The notes beneath the pieces were generated by a model. It was not told where the DNA came from, ran no database searches, and saw only the letters and a list, made by a program, of their open reading frames with translations. From Pseudomonas laurylsulfativorans (GTDB taxonomy: Bacteria > Pseudomonadota > Gammaproteobacteria > Pseudomonadales > Pseudomonadaceae), in contig NZ_MUJK01000004.1 in the NCBI RefSeq assembly GCF_002906155.1, positions 496,001 to 560,000 on the forward strand: 64,000 nucleotides of DNA, read 5' to 3'. Positions 43,476 to 53,491 of the stretch are shown here, piece after piece. Numbering within the stretch: position 1 is the stretch's first letter; the number at the start of each line of letters is the position of its first letter. The position numbers were made by a program, and so were the translations under genes.

Positions 43476-44396
43476 ATGATTACAGCATCGACGGTGCGCA
43501 ACGAGGCGTTCGAAAGTTGGTTGAGCCAGGTGAACCAGGCCTGTGGGCGTTTCGATGCCCGGGCGCTGGACACCGATTTCTACGGCGAACTGGCGGAATT
43601 TCGCAGCGGAGCGATCAACCTCAGTGTGGTCGACATGGCGCATGTGCATTTGTATCGCACCAGCAAGGACGTCAGCACCAGCAGCGACGGCCACTACTAC
43701 GCAGTGTTCCAGATGCGTGGCAGCTCACAGCTGGAGCAGGGCGACAACCGCGCGCAATTGGGCTGTGGTGACATCGCGCTGATCGACGCCAGCCGTCCGA
43801 GCGACATGATCTACAACGACGATTGCCGACAGCTGTCGCTGATTTTGCCGCGCCAGGTGGTCGAGCGCGGCTCGCACTTCAATGCCGTCAACTGCGCCAC
43901 GCGCATCGCGGCCAGCAGTCCCCTGGCGGCCATGGCCAACAAGCTGGTGCTGGAAACCCGCCAGCAGGATGGGCTGGAGATGCAGGAGAGCGAGGCCGTG
44001 CTCGATGCCCTGGCCAGCCTGTTGCTGCCGGGCATCAGCGCCCGCGACAGTGGCGCCGATCCCCATGAACGGCAATTTCGCAAGATCATCGCCTTCATCG
44101 ATACACACCTCAGCGACGAGGAACTGTGCCCCGAACTGATCGCCCGTGAAGTGGGGATTTCCGTACGCGGCCTGTACCGGATGTTCTCCAAGCGCGGCCT
44201 GGTGGTGGCGCAATACATCAAGCATCGGCGCCTGGACTTCTGCGCCGAAAACCTGCGCCGCCACGATGTCGAGCAGAAGCTTTCGGCGCTGTGCTATGCC
44301 TGGGGTTTCTCGGATTCCAGCTACTTCTCGTCGGCCTTCAAATCACGCTTCGGCGTGTCGCCGGGGGCTTATCGCAAGCGGTATAGCCAGAACTGA
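43476..44396 (+). CDS. feaR: FeaR-like AraC-family regulator
   Basis: 306 residues. The N-terminal AraC_binding_2-like domain includes FESWLSQVNQACGRFDAR and GCGDIALIDASRPS. The C-terminal double HTH includes SVRGLYRMFSKRGLVVAQYIKHRRLDFCAENLR and GFSDSSYFSSAFKSRFGVSPGAYRKRY. These blocks closely resemble E. coli FeaR, activator of aromatic amine oxidation, as I remember it. Codirectional with iacF, 152 bp downstream. Likely targets are aauBEDA and/or iac (inference). Confidence 0.82.
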   Translation: MITASTVRNEAFESWLSQVNQACGRFDARALDTDFYGELAEFRSGAINLSVVDMAHVHLYRTSKDVSTSSDGHYYAVFQMRGSSQLEQGDNRAQLGCGDIALIDASRPSDMIYNDDCRQLSLILPRQVVERGSHFNAVNCATRIAASSPLAAMANKLVLETRQQDGLEMQESEAVLDALASLLLPGISARDSGADPHERQFRKIIAFIDTHLSDEELCPELIAREVGISVRGLYRMFSKRGLVVAQYIKHRRLDFCAENLRRHDVEQKLSALCYAWGFSDSSYFSSAFKSRFGVSPGAYRKRYSQN

Positions 44397-44428
44397 CAAC
44401 CGGCATTGATGTTGAGCCTGCTGGCCTC

Positions 44429-44520
44429 ATCGCGAGCAGGCTCGCTCCTACAGTGGATCTCCAGCGAACACATAATTTGTGAACGGCGAGAGTCCCTGTG
44501 GGAGCGAGCCTGCTCGCGAA
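44429..44520. repeat. Divergent REP pair
   Basis: Two GCGAGCAGGCTCGC-type REP elements in opposite orientation to the usual pairs, with tails facing inward. Confidence 0.75.
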
Positions 44521-44545
44521 TAGGCCTCATGACCGCGCAGATTCC

Positions 44546-45175
44546 TCAGTGCCGCACCGGCTCATCCACCGGCAAATGCAGCACCTCGCGCACCAGCATG
44601 GCGATGCTGGACACGCCCATCTTTTCCTTGATCTTGGTGCGGTGCACGTCAACGGTTTTCACGCTGATGTTCAGCTCCCGGGCGATCACCTTGCTGGCTT
44701 TGCCATCGATCACCAGCATCAGCACTTCGCGCTCGCGGCTGGTCAGCAGCGCCAGCTTGCCTTGCAGGTTCTGACGCTGCTGCTGATCGGCCTGGGCATG
44801 CACGGCGGTCTTCAGCGCGGCCTGGATGCGGTCGATCATCTGCTGCGGGTTGTAAGGCTTCTCGACGAAATCCAGCGCGCCGTTCTTCATCGCCGTGACC
44901 GACATCGGAATATCACCATGGGCCGAGACGAAAATGGTCGGCAAGGTACTGCCGCGCTGATTGAGGATTTCCTGCAACTGGAAACCGCTGGTCTCCGGCA
45001 TGCGCACGTCGAGCACCAGGCAGGCGGGCTGCTTGGGGTCGTATTGACTGAGGAACTCTTCGGCGCCGGCAAAGCACTGCGCCTGCACGCTCACCGACTC
45101 CAGCAACCAGGCCAGGGAAGTGCGCAGGTCTTTGTCGTCGTCAACGATATAAACAATCGGTTTACGGGTTTCCAT
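44546..45175 (-). CDS. FixJ/NarL-type response regulator
   Basis: 209 residues from ATG 45175 (GTG 45187 is an alternative; neither has a clear ribosome-binding site). The receiver domain has phospho-acceptor Asp56 (LVLDVRMPE) and KPYN. The LuxR-type HTH has LTSREREVLMLVIDGKASKVIARELNISVKTVDVHR. It is the probable partner of the PAS kinase 8.5 kb away, because both are orphans that bracket the iac genes. Convergent with feaR, divergent from iacG. Confidence 0.88.
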   Translation of the reverse strand: METRKPIVYIVDDDKDLRTSLAWLLESVSVQAQCFAGAEEFLSQYDPKQPACLVLDVRMPETSGFQLQEILNQRGSTLPTIFVSAHGDIPMSVTAMKNGALDFVEKPYNPQQMIDRIQAALKTAVHAQADQQQRQNLQGKLALLTSREREVLMLVIDGKASKVIARELNISVKTVDVHRTKIKEKMGVSSIAMLVREVLHLPVDEPVRH

Positions 45176-45302
45176 CGGGGCTGCCACGAAAGTTTTTTAA
45201 TTATTGTTTTCGCACGCGAACGCGCGGCACGCATCGGCTCATCTTTGTGGAGCCAGTAAGCAGAATACCCACTGTGGCCGGCCCTTGCGATAAAGAAACC
45301 AC

Positions 45303-45314
45303 CTAGACGACTAG
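45303..45314. promoter_or_regulatory. Palindrome CTAGACGACTAG upstream of iacG
   Basis: CTAG-ACGA-CTAG dyad in the 246-bp divergent region between the response regulator and iacG, 121 bp before the iacG ATG. CTAG is rare in such genomes. Operator role is inference. Confidence 0.35.
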
Positions 45315-45434
45315 CGGAAACCCAACCCCGCCATGGGGATCGTCAGAATGGTTGTGCCGCGCCCACCGCCTTAGTCTTGTTCCATCACCTACGGACCGCG
45401 CAACGGCGGTCCTCCAGAAGGAAGGGGCATCGAC

Positions 45435-45947
45435 ATGGCCGACCTGAGCCAGCAGCAAATCGACTTTCGCAACGCCATGGCGCAGTTGCCGGCGGCGGTG
45501 AACATCATCACCACCAACGGCCCGGGCGGGCGCTGTGGCATCACCGCCAGCGCTGTGTGCTCGGTGACCGACTCGCCGCCCACGGTGCTGGTGTGCGTCA
45601 ACCGCAACAGCGCCACCCACGACGTGTTCCGCACCAACGGCCACCTGTGCGTCAACGTGCTGTGTGGCGAGCAGGAAGAACTGGCCCGGCACTTCGCCGG
45701 CATGACCCAGGTGCCGATGGCCGAGCGCTTCGCCTGGGACCTGTGGGACGACGGCGCGGCCGATGTGCCAGTGCTGCGCGATGCCCTGGTACAGCTGGAA
45801 GGGCGGATCAGCGAGTGCAAGGAAGTGGGATCGCATTCGGTGATGTTCGTGGAACTGACGAAGGTCGGCGTGCGCGAGCCGCGCGACAGCCTGGTGTATT
45901 TCAACCGGTTGTTTCATCGCGTTGAGCATGCCAGCGCGCATTGCTGA
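45435..45947 (+). CDS. iacG: IacG-like flavin reductase
   Basis: 170 residues of the HpaC/flavin-reductase fold: FRNAMAQLPAAVNIITTNGPGGRCGITASAVCSVTDSPPTVLVCVNRNS is the FMN-binding start, and SHSVMFVELTKV with a C-terminal YFNRLFHRV completes it. It would supply reduced flavin to IacA. It is separated from iacF by feaR and the response regulator gene and needs its own promoter. Confidence 0.88.
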   Translation: MADLSQQQIDFRNAMAQLPAAVNIITTNGPGGRCGITASAVCSVTDSPPTVLVCVNRNSATHDVFRTNGHLCVNVLCGEQEELARHFAGMTQVPMAERFAWDLWDDGAADVPVLRDALVQLEGRISECKEVGSHSVMFVELTKVGVREPRDSLVYFNRLFHRVEHASAHC

Positions 45948-45963
45948 GATCCACCCACCCATA

Positions 45964-46033
45964 CCTGTAGGAGCTGGCTTGCCAGCGATGTGGCCCTGAA
46001 GACCGCTATCGCCGGCAAGCCGGGCTCCTACAG
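45964..46033. repeat. REP pair (REPIN)
   Basis: Compact inverted pair GTAGGAGCTGGCTTGCCAG/GCCGGCAAGCCGGGCTCCTAC between convergent iacG and exbD. It marks the boundary between the two islands. Confidence 0.88.
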
Positions 46034-46047
46034 TGACCGCGTGCGGT

Positions 46048-46449
46048 TTACCTCGCGGTGATCACCGACAGTTTGGTGATCCCCGCCCGCTCGATCGAAG
46101 CCATGGCGCGGGCCACTTCGCCGTAATTCACGCCGTCATCGGCCTGCAATTGCACGCGCACTTCCGGGTCTTTGGCCTTCGCCGCCTGCAGGTTGAACTC
46201 CAGCAAGTCCGGCTGGATTTCATCCTTGTTGATAAACAGTTTGCCGGCGCCGTCGATGCTCACCACCAGTGGGTCTTTCTGCTCCACCGGTGCCACGGCT
46301 TCGGTCTTGGGCAAGTTGATCGGTATCGCATTGGTCAGCAGCGGCGCGGTGACGATGAACACCACCAACAGCACCAGCATCACGTCTACCAGGGGCGTGA
46401 CGTTGATCTCGCTGAGCACCTCGTCATTGTCTTGTGTAGAGAAGGCCAT
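46048..46449 (-). CDS. exbD: ExbD-type biopolymer transport protein
   Basis: 133 residues with one N-terminal membrane segment (about 18-42) carrying the conserved Asp in INVTPLVDVMLVLLVVFIV, and a periplasmic domain. With ExbB it forms the proton-driven motor that energises TonB. It starts 2 nt after exbB ends. Last gene of the minus-strand sulfur island. Confidence 0.92.
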   Translation of the reverse strand: MAFSTQDNDEVLSEINVTPLVDVMLVLLVVFIVTAPLLTNAIPINLPKTEAVAPVEQKDPLVVSIDGAGKLFINKDEIQPDLLEFNLQAAKAKDPEVRVQLQADDGVNYGEVARAMASIERAGITKLSVITAR

Positions 46450-46450
46450 A

Positions 46451-47173
46451 TCAGGACGCCTCCTTGATTTTCTGCCCGGAGGTGTTGGCGCCGGATTTAC
46501 CCACGACAGGGCTCAGCAGCACACGGAAGGCGTGTTTCTGCGCCAGGCTGTAGAAGTCGTGCGCAAAGTCATCCAGGTCTGCTGCCGTCAACTTCAGGCG
46601 ACGCAGGAAATAGTTGTAGACCAGCACCGCCGGCACGGCGACAGCAATACCGACGCCGGTGGCGACCAGTGCGGCACCGATGGGGCCCGCCACGGTTTCC
46701 AGGCTCGCAGAGCCCGCCGCACTGATCCCTTTCAACGCGGACATGATCCCCCAAACGGTGCCGAAGAGGCCTATGAACGGGGAGGTGCTGCCGATACTGG
46801 CGAGTATTGCCAAGCCTGTTTCCAACGAGCGCCGTTCACGCACGATCTGCTGGCGCAAGGCGCGCTCAAGGCGGTCTTGATGATTGATCGACTGGCTGAG
46901 GTCGGCGTTCTGACTGTCACTGACCTGAATGGCGTTGTAACCGGCAAGCGCAACGCGGGCTGCGGCGCCAGGCAGGTTGTTGGCGAAATCGGCGGCCGAT
47001 TCAAGGCTCGACGCGGCCCAGAACTGCCGATGGAATTTTCGGTCATGCGCCTTGAGTCGGGTGAACTGCAGTCCCTTGAGCAAGGCCAGGCCCCAGGTCG
47101 CGATGGAGAAGACGATCAACAGCCAGATGACGGCGTGTTCGATGGATTCGAAGGGGGAGGTGAGTAGGTTCAT
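46451..47173 (-). CDS. exbB: ExbB-type biopolymer transport protein
   Basis: 240 residues from ATG 47173 (GGAG 10 nt upstream). Three membrane segments of the MotA/TolQ/ExbB family, with FIGLFGTVWGIMSALKGIS and GPIGAALVATGVGIAVAVPAVLVYN as the conserved blocks. Works with ExbD and the TonB encoded just upstream, probably for the two TonB-dependent receptors of this island. Confidence 0.92.
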   Translation of the reverse strand: MNLLTSPFESIEHAVIWLLIVFSIATWGLALLKGLQFTRLKAHDRKFHRQFWAASSLESAADFANNLPGAAARVALAGYNAIQVSDSQNADLSQSINHQDRLERALRQQIVRERRSLETGLAILASIGSTSPFIGLFGTVWGIMSALKGISAAGSASLETVAGPIGAALVATGVGIAVAVPAVLVYNYFLRRLKLTAADLDDFAHDFYSLAQKHAFRVLLSPVVGKSGANTSGQKIKEAS

Positions 47174-47256
47174 GGTCGGGCGCTCCAACAAGGCATTAGA
47201 TCAGTTGTTGCGATGCGCCTTTTGTCAGGTAGCCCGCGGGTCTCGATAGGGTTGAA

Positions 47257-48069
47257 TTACTTGATTATGAAGTCGATGGGCACGCTGACCCAGCCGTCCA
47301 GTGCGGTGTCGCCTTGCTTGGCCGGGACGAAACTCCAGCGTTTGACGGCGGCCAGTGCGGCGTCGTCCAGCGACTCGCGGCCACTGCTTTTCTGAATCTG
47401 GATTTCACCGGGTTTACCGCTGGCCAACACATGGACGCGCAACAACACCGTGCCTTGCCAGCCTCGGCGCATGGCCTGGGATGGGTACTCCGGCGCCGGG
47501 TTATGCAGGTAACCGGCAGTCGCCGAAGCCGGGGTCACGGGTTGAGGGGTAGGCGGTGCAGCAGGTGCTGGCGCCGCGGCCACCGGTTGTGGTGTTACGG
47601 GCGGGGCAGGTTGCGGTGTCACGGGTTTGGCCACCGGTTTCGGCACAGGCTTGACCACAGGCTTGGGCTTGGGTATCGGCTTGGGCGGTGGCGGTTTCAC
47701 GGCCAATTCATCTTCCACCGGTGGAGGCGGCTCCACCACGGGCTGGGCAATCGGCTCGGGCGGAGGTGGTTCGACAACGGGTGGCGCCGGCTGCGAGAAC
47801 TCGATGGTCATCGGCGGAATTTCCGGGGGCACCACAGGCAGCGCCGGCGCGGGTATCTGGTTGACCCAGACAATCACCGCTCCATGCAGGACCAGCGCCA
47901 ACACGCCCAGCAAGACCACCTCGGGACGACTCAACAACCGTTGAGGTGTTCGTTGCAGGCGAGACAGCGCCAAGGGCTCTCGAAAAATCCGGCCAAGGTT
48001 GAGCAGTTCACCGAGGTCCGGTCTCTGGAACACTTGCGGCAGACTGGCGGGGCTTTGGACATTGCCCAT
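47257..48069 (-). CDS. tonB: TonB energy-transducing protein
   Basis: 270 residues. A cytoplasmic extension of about 50 residues, one membrane segment (about 51-72), a Pro-rich periplasmic spacer with PxPxP and KPxPKP repeats (85-180), and a C-terminal TonB domain (YPSQAMRRGWQGTVLLRVHVLASG, WSFVPAKQGD). The extended N-terminus is seen in several pseudomonad TonBs. Only two internal Met and no Cys. It lies between the ABC importer and exbBD. Confidence 0.9.
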   Translation of the reverse strand: MGNVQSPASLPQVFQRPDLGELLNLGRIFREPLALSRLQRTPQRLLSRPEVVLLGVLALVLHGAVIVWVNQIPAPALPVVPPEIPPMTIEFSQPAPPVVEPPPPEPIAQPVVEPPPPVEDELAVKPPPPKPIPKPKPVVKPVPKPVAKPVTPQPAPPVTPQPVAAAPAPAAPPTPQPVTPASATAGYLHNPAPEYPSQAMRRGWQGTVLLRVHVLASGKPGEIQIQKSSGRESLDDAALAAVKRWSFVPAKQGDTALDGWVSVPIDFIIK

Positions 48070-48126
48070 TTGTTTACTCCTGTGAATCCTGTGTTTTTTC
48101 CACGCGTCGATGAACCGGTCCGGGCT

Positions 48127-48921
48127 TCAATGCCCCACCAGTTCCTCCAGCAGTTGTTCCTTGTAGCCTTGCAGCACGGTTGAAGCCCGATCCCGGGGAT
48201 GAGGCAAGTCGACTTTGATTTCGTGCTTGATCCGTCCCGGATGGGCGTCCATGACGATCACCCGGTCACCCAGGTACAGGGCTTCTTCGATATCGTGGGT
48301 AACCATGATGACGGTGCAGCGTTGTTGCACCCAGATGCGCTGCAGTTCGTGTTGAAGGCGTACCCGGGTCAACGCGTCGAGCGCGCCGAGGGGTTCGTCG
48401 AGCAACAGCACTTTCGGTTGGTTGATCAGGGCCCGGGCAATGGCTGCTCGTTGCGCCATGCCGCCGGACAACTGGTGTGGGTAGGCATTCTCGAAGCCGT
48501 CAAGGTTGACCAGCGCAATGTGTTCGGCCACCAATCGGTCTTTTTGCGTTTGTGACAGTGGATGGTTTTTCAAGGCCAGGGCAATGTTCTGCCGCAGTGT
48601 CATCCACGGGAACAGACGGTGATCCTGAAACACGATTCCGCGCTCCAGGCTGGTGGCCACGACCCGTTTGCCATCCAGCAGAATGTCACCCTCATAGTCG
48701 GCCTCCAGCCCGACGATGAGCCGCAGCAGCGTGGATTTTCCGCAGCCGCTGGCACCCACGATGCTGACGAACTCGCCGGGGCGAACGTCGAGGTTGATGC
48801 TGCGCAGCACTGGCAAAGGCTGGCCTTCGATCCGATAGGCCTTGCTCAGGCCGCGAATTTGCAGCGCGCCGGACTGTAGCGGGGTGCTGTGGGGCAGGAC
48901 ATGTTGGGCAATTGCGTTCAT
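48127..48921 (-). CDS. ABC importer ATPase (SsuB/TauB type)
   Basis: 264 residues from ATG 48921 (an upstream in-frame opening is a shadow of the permease gene). Walker A GASGCGKST, Q-loop GIVFQDHRLFPW, signature LSGGMAQRAAIARAL, Walker B VLLLDEPLGALD and H-loop MVTHDIEEAL. This is the nitrate/sulfonate/taurine importer group. It works with the two adjacent permeases. The substrate is inferred to be an organosulfur compound from context. Confidence 0.9.
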   Translation of the reverse strand: MNAIAQHVLPHSTPLQSGALQIRGLSKAYRIEGQPLPVLRSINLDVRPGEFVSIVGASGCGKSTLLRLIVGLEADYEGDILLDGKRVVATSLERGIVFQDHRLFPWMTLRQNIALALKNHPLSQTQKDRLVAEHIALVNLDGFENAYPHQLSGGMAQRAAIARALINQPKVLLLDEPLGALDALTRVRLQHELQRIWVQQRCTVIMVTHDIEEALYLGDRVIVMDAHPGRIKHEIKVDLPHPRDRASTVLQGYKEQLLEELVGH

Positions 48922-48932
48922 GGAGTGGCCTT

Positions 48933-49694
48933 TCAACGAATGTTGCGCCAGCGCAGAAAATGGCGGCTCAGAAGGGTGAATAGCAGGGTCATCAGGTAAC
49001 CGCACAGACCGATGCACAGCACACTGAGGACGATGACTTCCATGCGTGAGCCGGCTTCGGCGTTCATCATCAGGTTGCCCAGACCGGCTCCCGAAGACAG
49101 GAATAACTCGCTGCCTACCGCCGTGACCCAGGCAAACGCAAGCGCATGCAGCACACCGGTGGCGATGCTTGGCAGCGCCGCCGGCAGCAGCACATGACGA
49201 AACCGTTGCCAGCGGCTCAGCACCAGCACCTGGCCGACCTCGCGATAGCGCTGCTCGACATGGCTGAAGCCCTGATAGGTGTTGAGAACCATGGGGTAGA
49301 AAGCCGCGAGGCTCACGATCAGCACCTTGGAAAATTCGCCGTTGCCGAACCACATGGCGATCAGCGGAATCCAGCCGAGCATGGGCACCTGGCGGATCGA
49401 ATGAAACAGCGGCCCGATCAACCGATTGGCCGTTCCTGACAGCGCCATCAACACGCCCAACAGGACCCCAAAGAAAATGCCCAGCGCCAGACCGGCGCTG
49501 GTGCGTGCCAGGCTGGCCAACAGGTTCACCAGCAGTTCGCCATTGGCCAGCAACTCGAGCAAGGCTGCGCCTATGGTCGACAGCGGAACAAAGGCATAAG
49601 CCCCCGCCGCGTCCTGGCGCGACAGGTATTCCCAGCCGCCGATCAACAACAGCGGCAGCAACAGGCCACGGGATTTTGCAATAAGTCCAGACAT
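48933..49694 (-). CDS. ABC importer permease 2 (SsuC/TauC type)
   Basis: 253 residues with about six membrane segments and the EAA loop EVGQVLVLSRWQRFRHVLLPAALPSIATG. BPD_transp_1 family. Different in sequence from the neighbouring permease, so the importer may have a heterodimeric channel rather than the homodimer of SsuC. It ends 11 nt before the ATPase start. Confidence 0.88.
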   Translation of the reverse strand: MSGLIAKSRGLLLPLLLIGGWEYLSRQDAAGAYAFVPLSTIGAALLELLANGELLVNLLASLARTSAGLALGIFFGVLLGVLMALSGTANRLIGPLFHSIRQVPMLGWIPLIAMWFGNGEFSKVLIVSLAAFYPMVLNTYQGFSHVEQRYREVGQVLVLSRWQRFRHVLLPAALPSIATGVLHALAFAWVTAVGSELFLSSGAGLGNLMMNAEAGSRMEVIVLSVLCIGLCGYLMTLLFTLLSRHFLRWRNIR

Positions 49695-49703
49695 CTAAGG
49701 CTC

Positions 49704-50465
49704 CTAGCGGGTCTGCCAGCGGAACAGTCGCTGTTCCAGTTGGCGAAAGCTGAAATCCAGGGTGAAACCGATCAATCCGGTCACCACAATCCCGACCATC
49801 ACCACATCGATGCGTAACATTTGCCGGCTCATTTCGATCATCTGTCCCAGGCCACTGTCGGCGGCGAGCAACTCGGTGGCCACCAGCACCACCCAGGCGC
49901 GGGTCAGGCTGATACGGAAACCGGTGATGATTAGCGGCGCGGCAGCGGGCAGGGCGATTTCCCGGACGAATGTCGGCCAGCGCAGGCGATACACATCTGC
50001 GACCTCGAAATAGCTGCGTGGAATGGCTTTGACGCCTTCGCTGGCGGCCAACGCGACCGGGAAGAATGCGGTTTTGGCAACGATGATGATCTTGAAGGTT
50101 TCATCGATGCCGAACAGCAACACGAACATCGGGATCAAGGCGATGCTGGGAATCTGGCGCAAGGTGTGAAACAGCGGTGAGCAGTAGATCTCGACGTTTT
50201 TCGACAAGGCCATGAGCACGCCGAACGCCAGTCCGCACAGTGAACCGATGCCGAACCCCAGCCCCAGGCGCGACAGACTGTTGAGCAGGTGTTCGAGCAG
50301 CTCACCACTGGCCGACAGCGCTTCGAAAGTCCGCCATACCTGAGCGGGAGGGACCAGCAGGTTGCGCGGAAAAATCCCGGCCTCGGCTACCACCGCCCAC
50401 AGCAACAATAGGGCAACAGGAGAGATGAGCCAGCTCAGGGAGGACAACAGACGTTGAGTACGCAT
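49704..50465 (-). CDS. ABC importer permease 1 (SsuC/TauC type)
   Basis: 253 residues, about six membrane segments, EAA loop EVADVYRLRWPTFVREIALPAAAPLIITG. First gene of the permease-permease-ATPase-tonB-exbB-exbD series; a -24/-12 promoter match lies 38 nt upstream. No gene for a periplasmic binding protein with a signal peptide is adjacent. Confidence 0.88.
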   Translation of the reverse strand: MRTQRLLSSLSWLISPVALLLLWAVVAEAGIFPRNLLVPPAQVWRTFEALSASGELLEHLLNSLSRLGLGFGIGSLCGLAFGVLMALSKNVEIYCSPLFHTLRQIPSIALIPMFVLLFGIDETFKIIIVAKTAFFPVALAASEGVKAIPRSYFEVADVYRLRWPTFVREIALPAAAPLIITGFRISLTRAWVVLVATELLAADSGLGQMIEMSRQMLRIDVVMVGIVVTGLIGFTLDFSFRQLEQRLFRWQTR

Positions 50466-50502
50466 GGCGGTTCTTATTTCGGCGAAGTACCGAAGGGGTA
50501 TC

Positions 50503-50517
50503 GCAAGAGCTGTGCCA
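50503..50517 (-). promoter_or_regulatory. Sigma-54 promoter match upstream of the ABC importer genes
   Basis: On the minus strand TGGCAC-AGCTC-TTGC: a full match to TGGCAC-N5-TTGC with correct GG/GC spacing. The -12 element is 38 nt from the permease ATG. Confidence 0.65.
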
Positions 50518-50543
50518 GTGCGGCGGGATCGGGCCGGTTAAAT

Positions 50544-50630
50544 CCGTAGGAGCCGGCTTGCTGGCGATGGCGGCGGTGCAGGCAACGTAGATCTTGCTGA
50601 CCGCATCGCTGGCAAGCCAGCTCCTACAGG
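50544..50630. repeat. REP pair (REPIN)
   Basis: Inverted GTAGGAGCCGGCTTGCTGG arms between the first receptor gene and the permease promoter. Confidence 0.88.
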
Positions 50631-50701
50631 ACGTGTGTCGGTGTAATTGATGCCTGATCAGCACCCGTTGCTGCCAGGGCAACACCCCGGCAGCAGTCCA
50701 C

Positions 50702-53164
<2,463 letters not shown>

Positions 53165-53194
53165 GGATAAATTCCTTCCAGACGAATGAAGACC

Positions 53195-53478
53195 CCTGTA
53201 GGAGCCGGCTTGCCGGCGATGGCGGCCTTGAATGCGATGCAAGGCTTGCGGGCCCCATCGCCGGCAAGCCGGCTCCTACAGCGAATGTGTGGATACCGGA
53301 GGCCCGGAAATCAGTGGGTTTTGTGTGGATGCCGGAGGCCCGGAAATCGATGGGTTCTGCATGGATATCGGTGGCCCGGATATCGATGTCCCCTGTAGGA
53401 GCTGGCTTGCCAGCGATGACGGCCTCAAGTGCGATGCAAGGCTCGCGGGCCCCATCGCCGGCAGCCGGCACCTACAGG
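53195..53478. repeat. Two REP pairs flanking a 36-bp tandem repeat
   Basis: This fills the 327-bp gap between the two receptor genes. REP pairs lie at 53195-53281 and 53392-53478. Between them are three 36-bp units beginning at 53287, 53323 and 53359 (each with GGAT-x6-GGNGGCCCGGA-type core). No gene or promoter was seen. Confidence 0.88.
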
Positions 53479-53491
53479 GGAAAGTTTCAGG

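Noticed and set aside
53195..53478. Possible CRISPR array (36-bp repeats plus palindromic elements)
   Set aside because: The three 36-bp units are contiguous without unique spacers, the palindromes are REP elements, and no cas gene is present.
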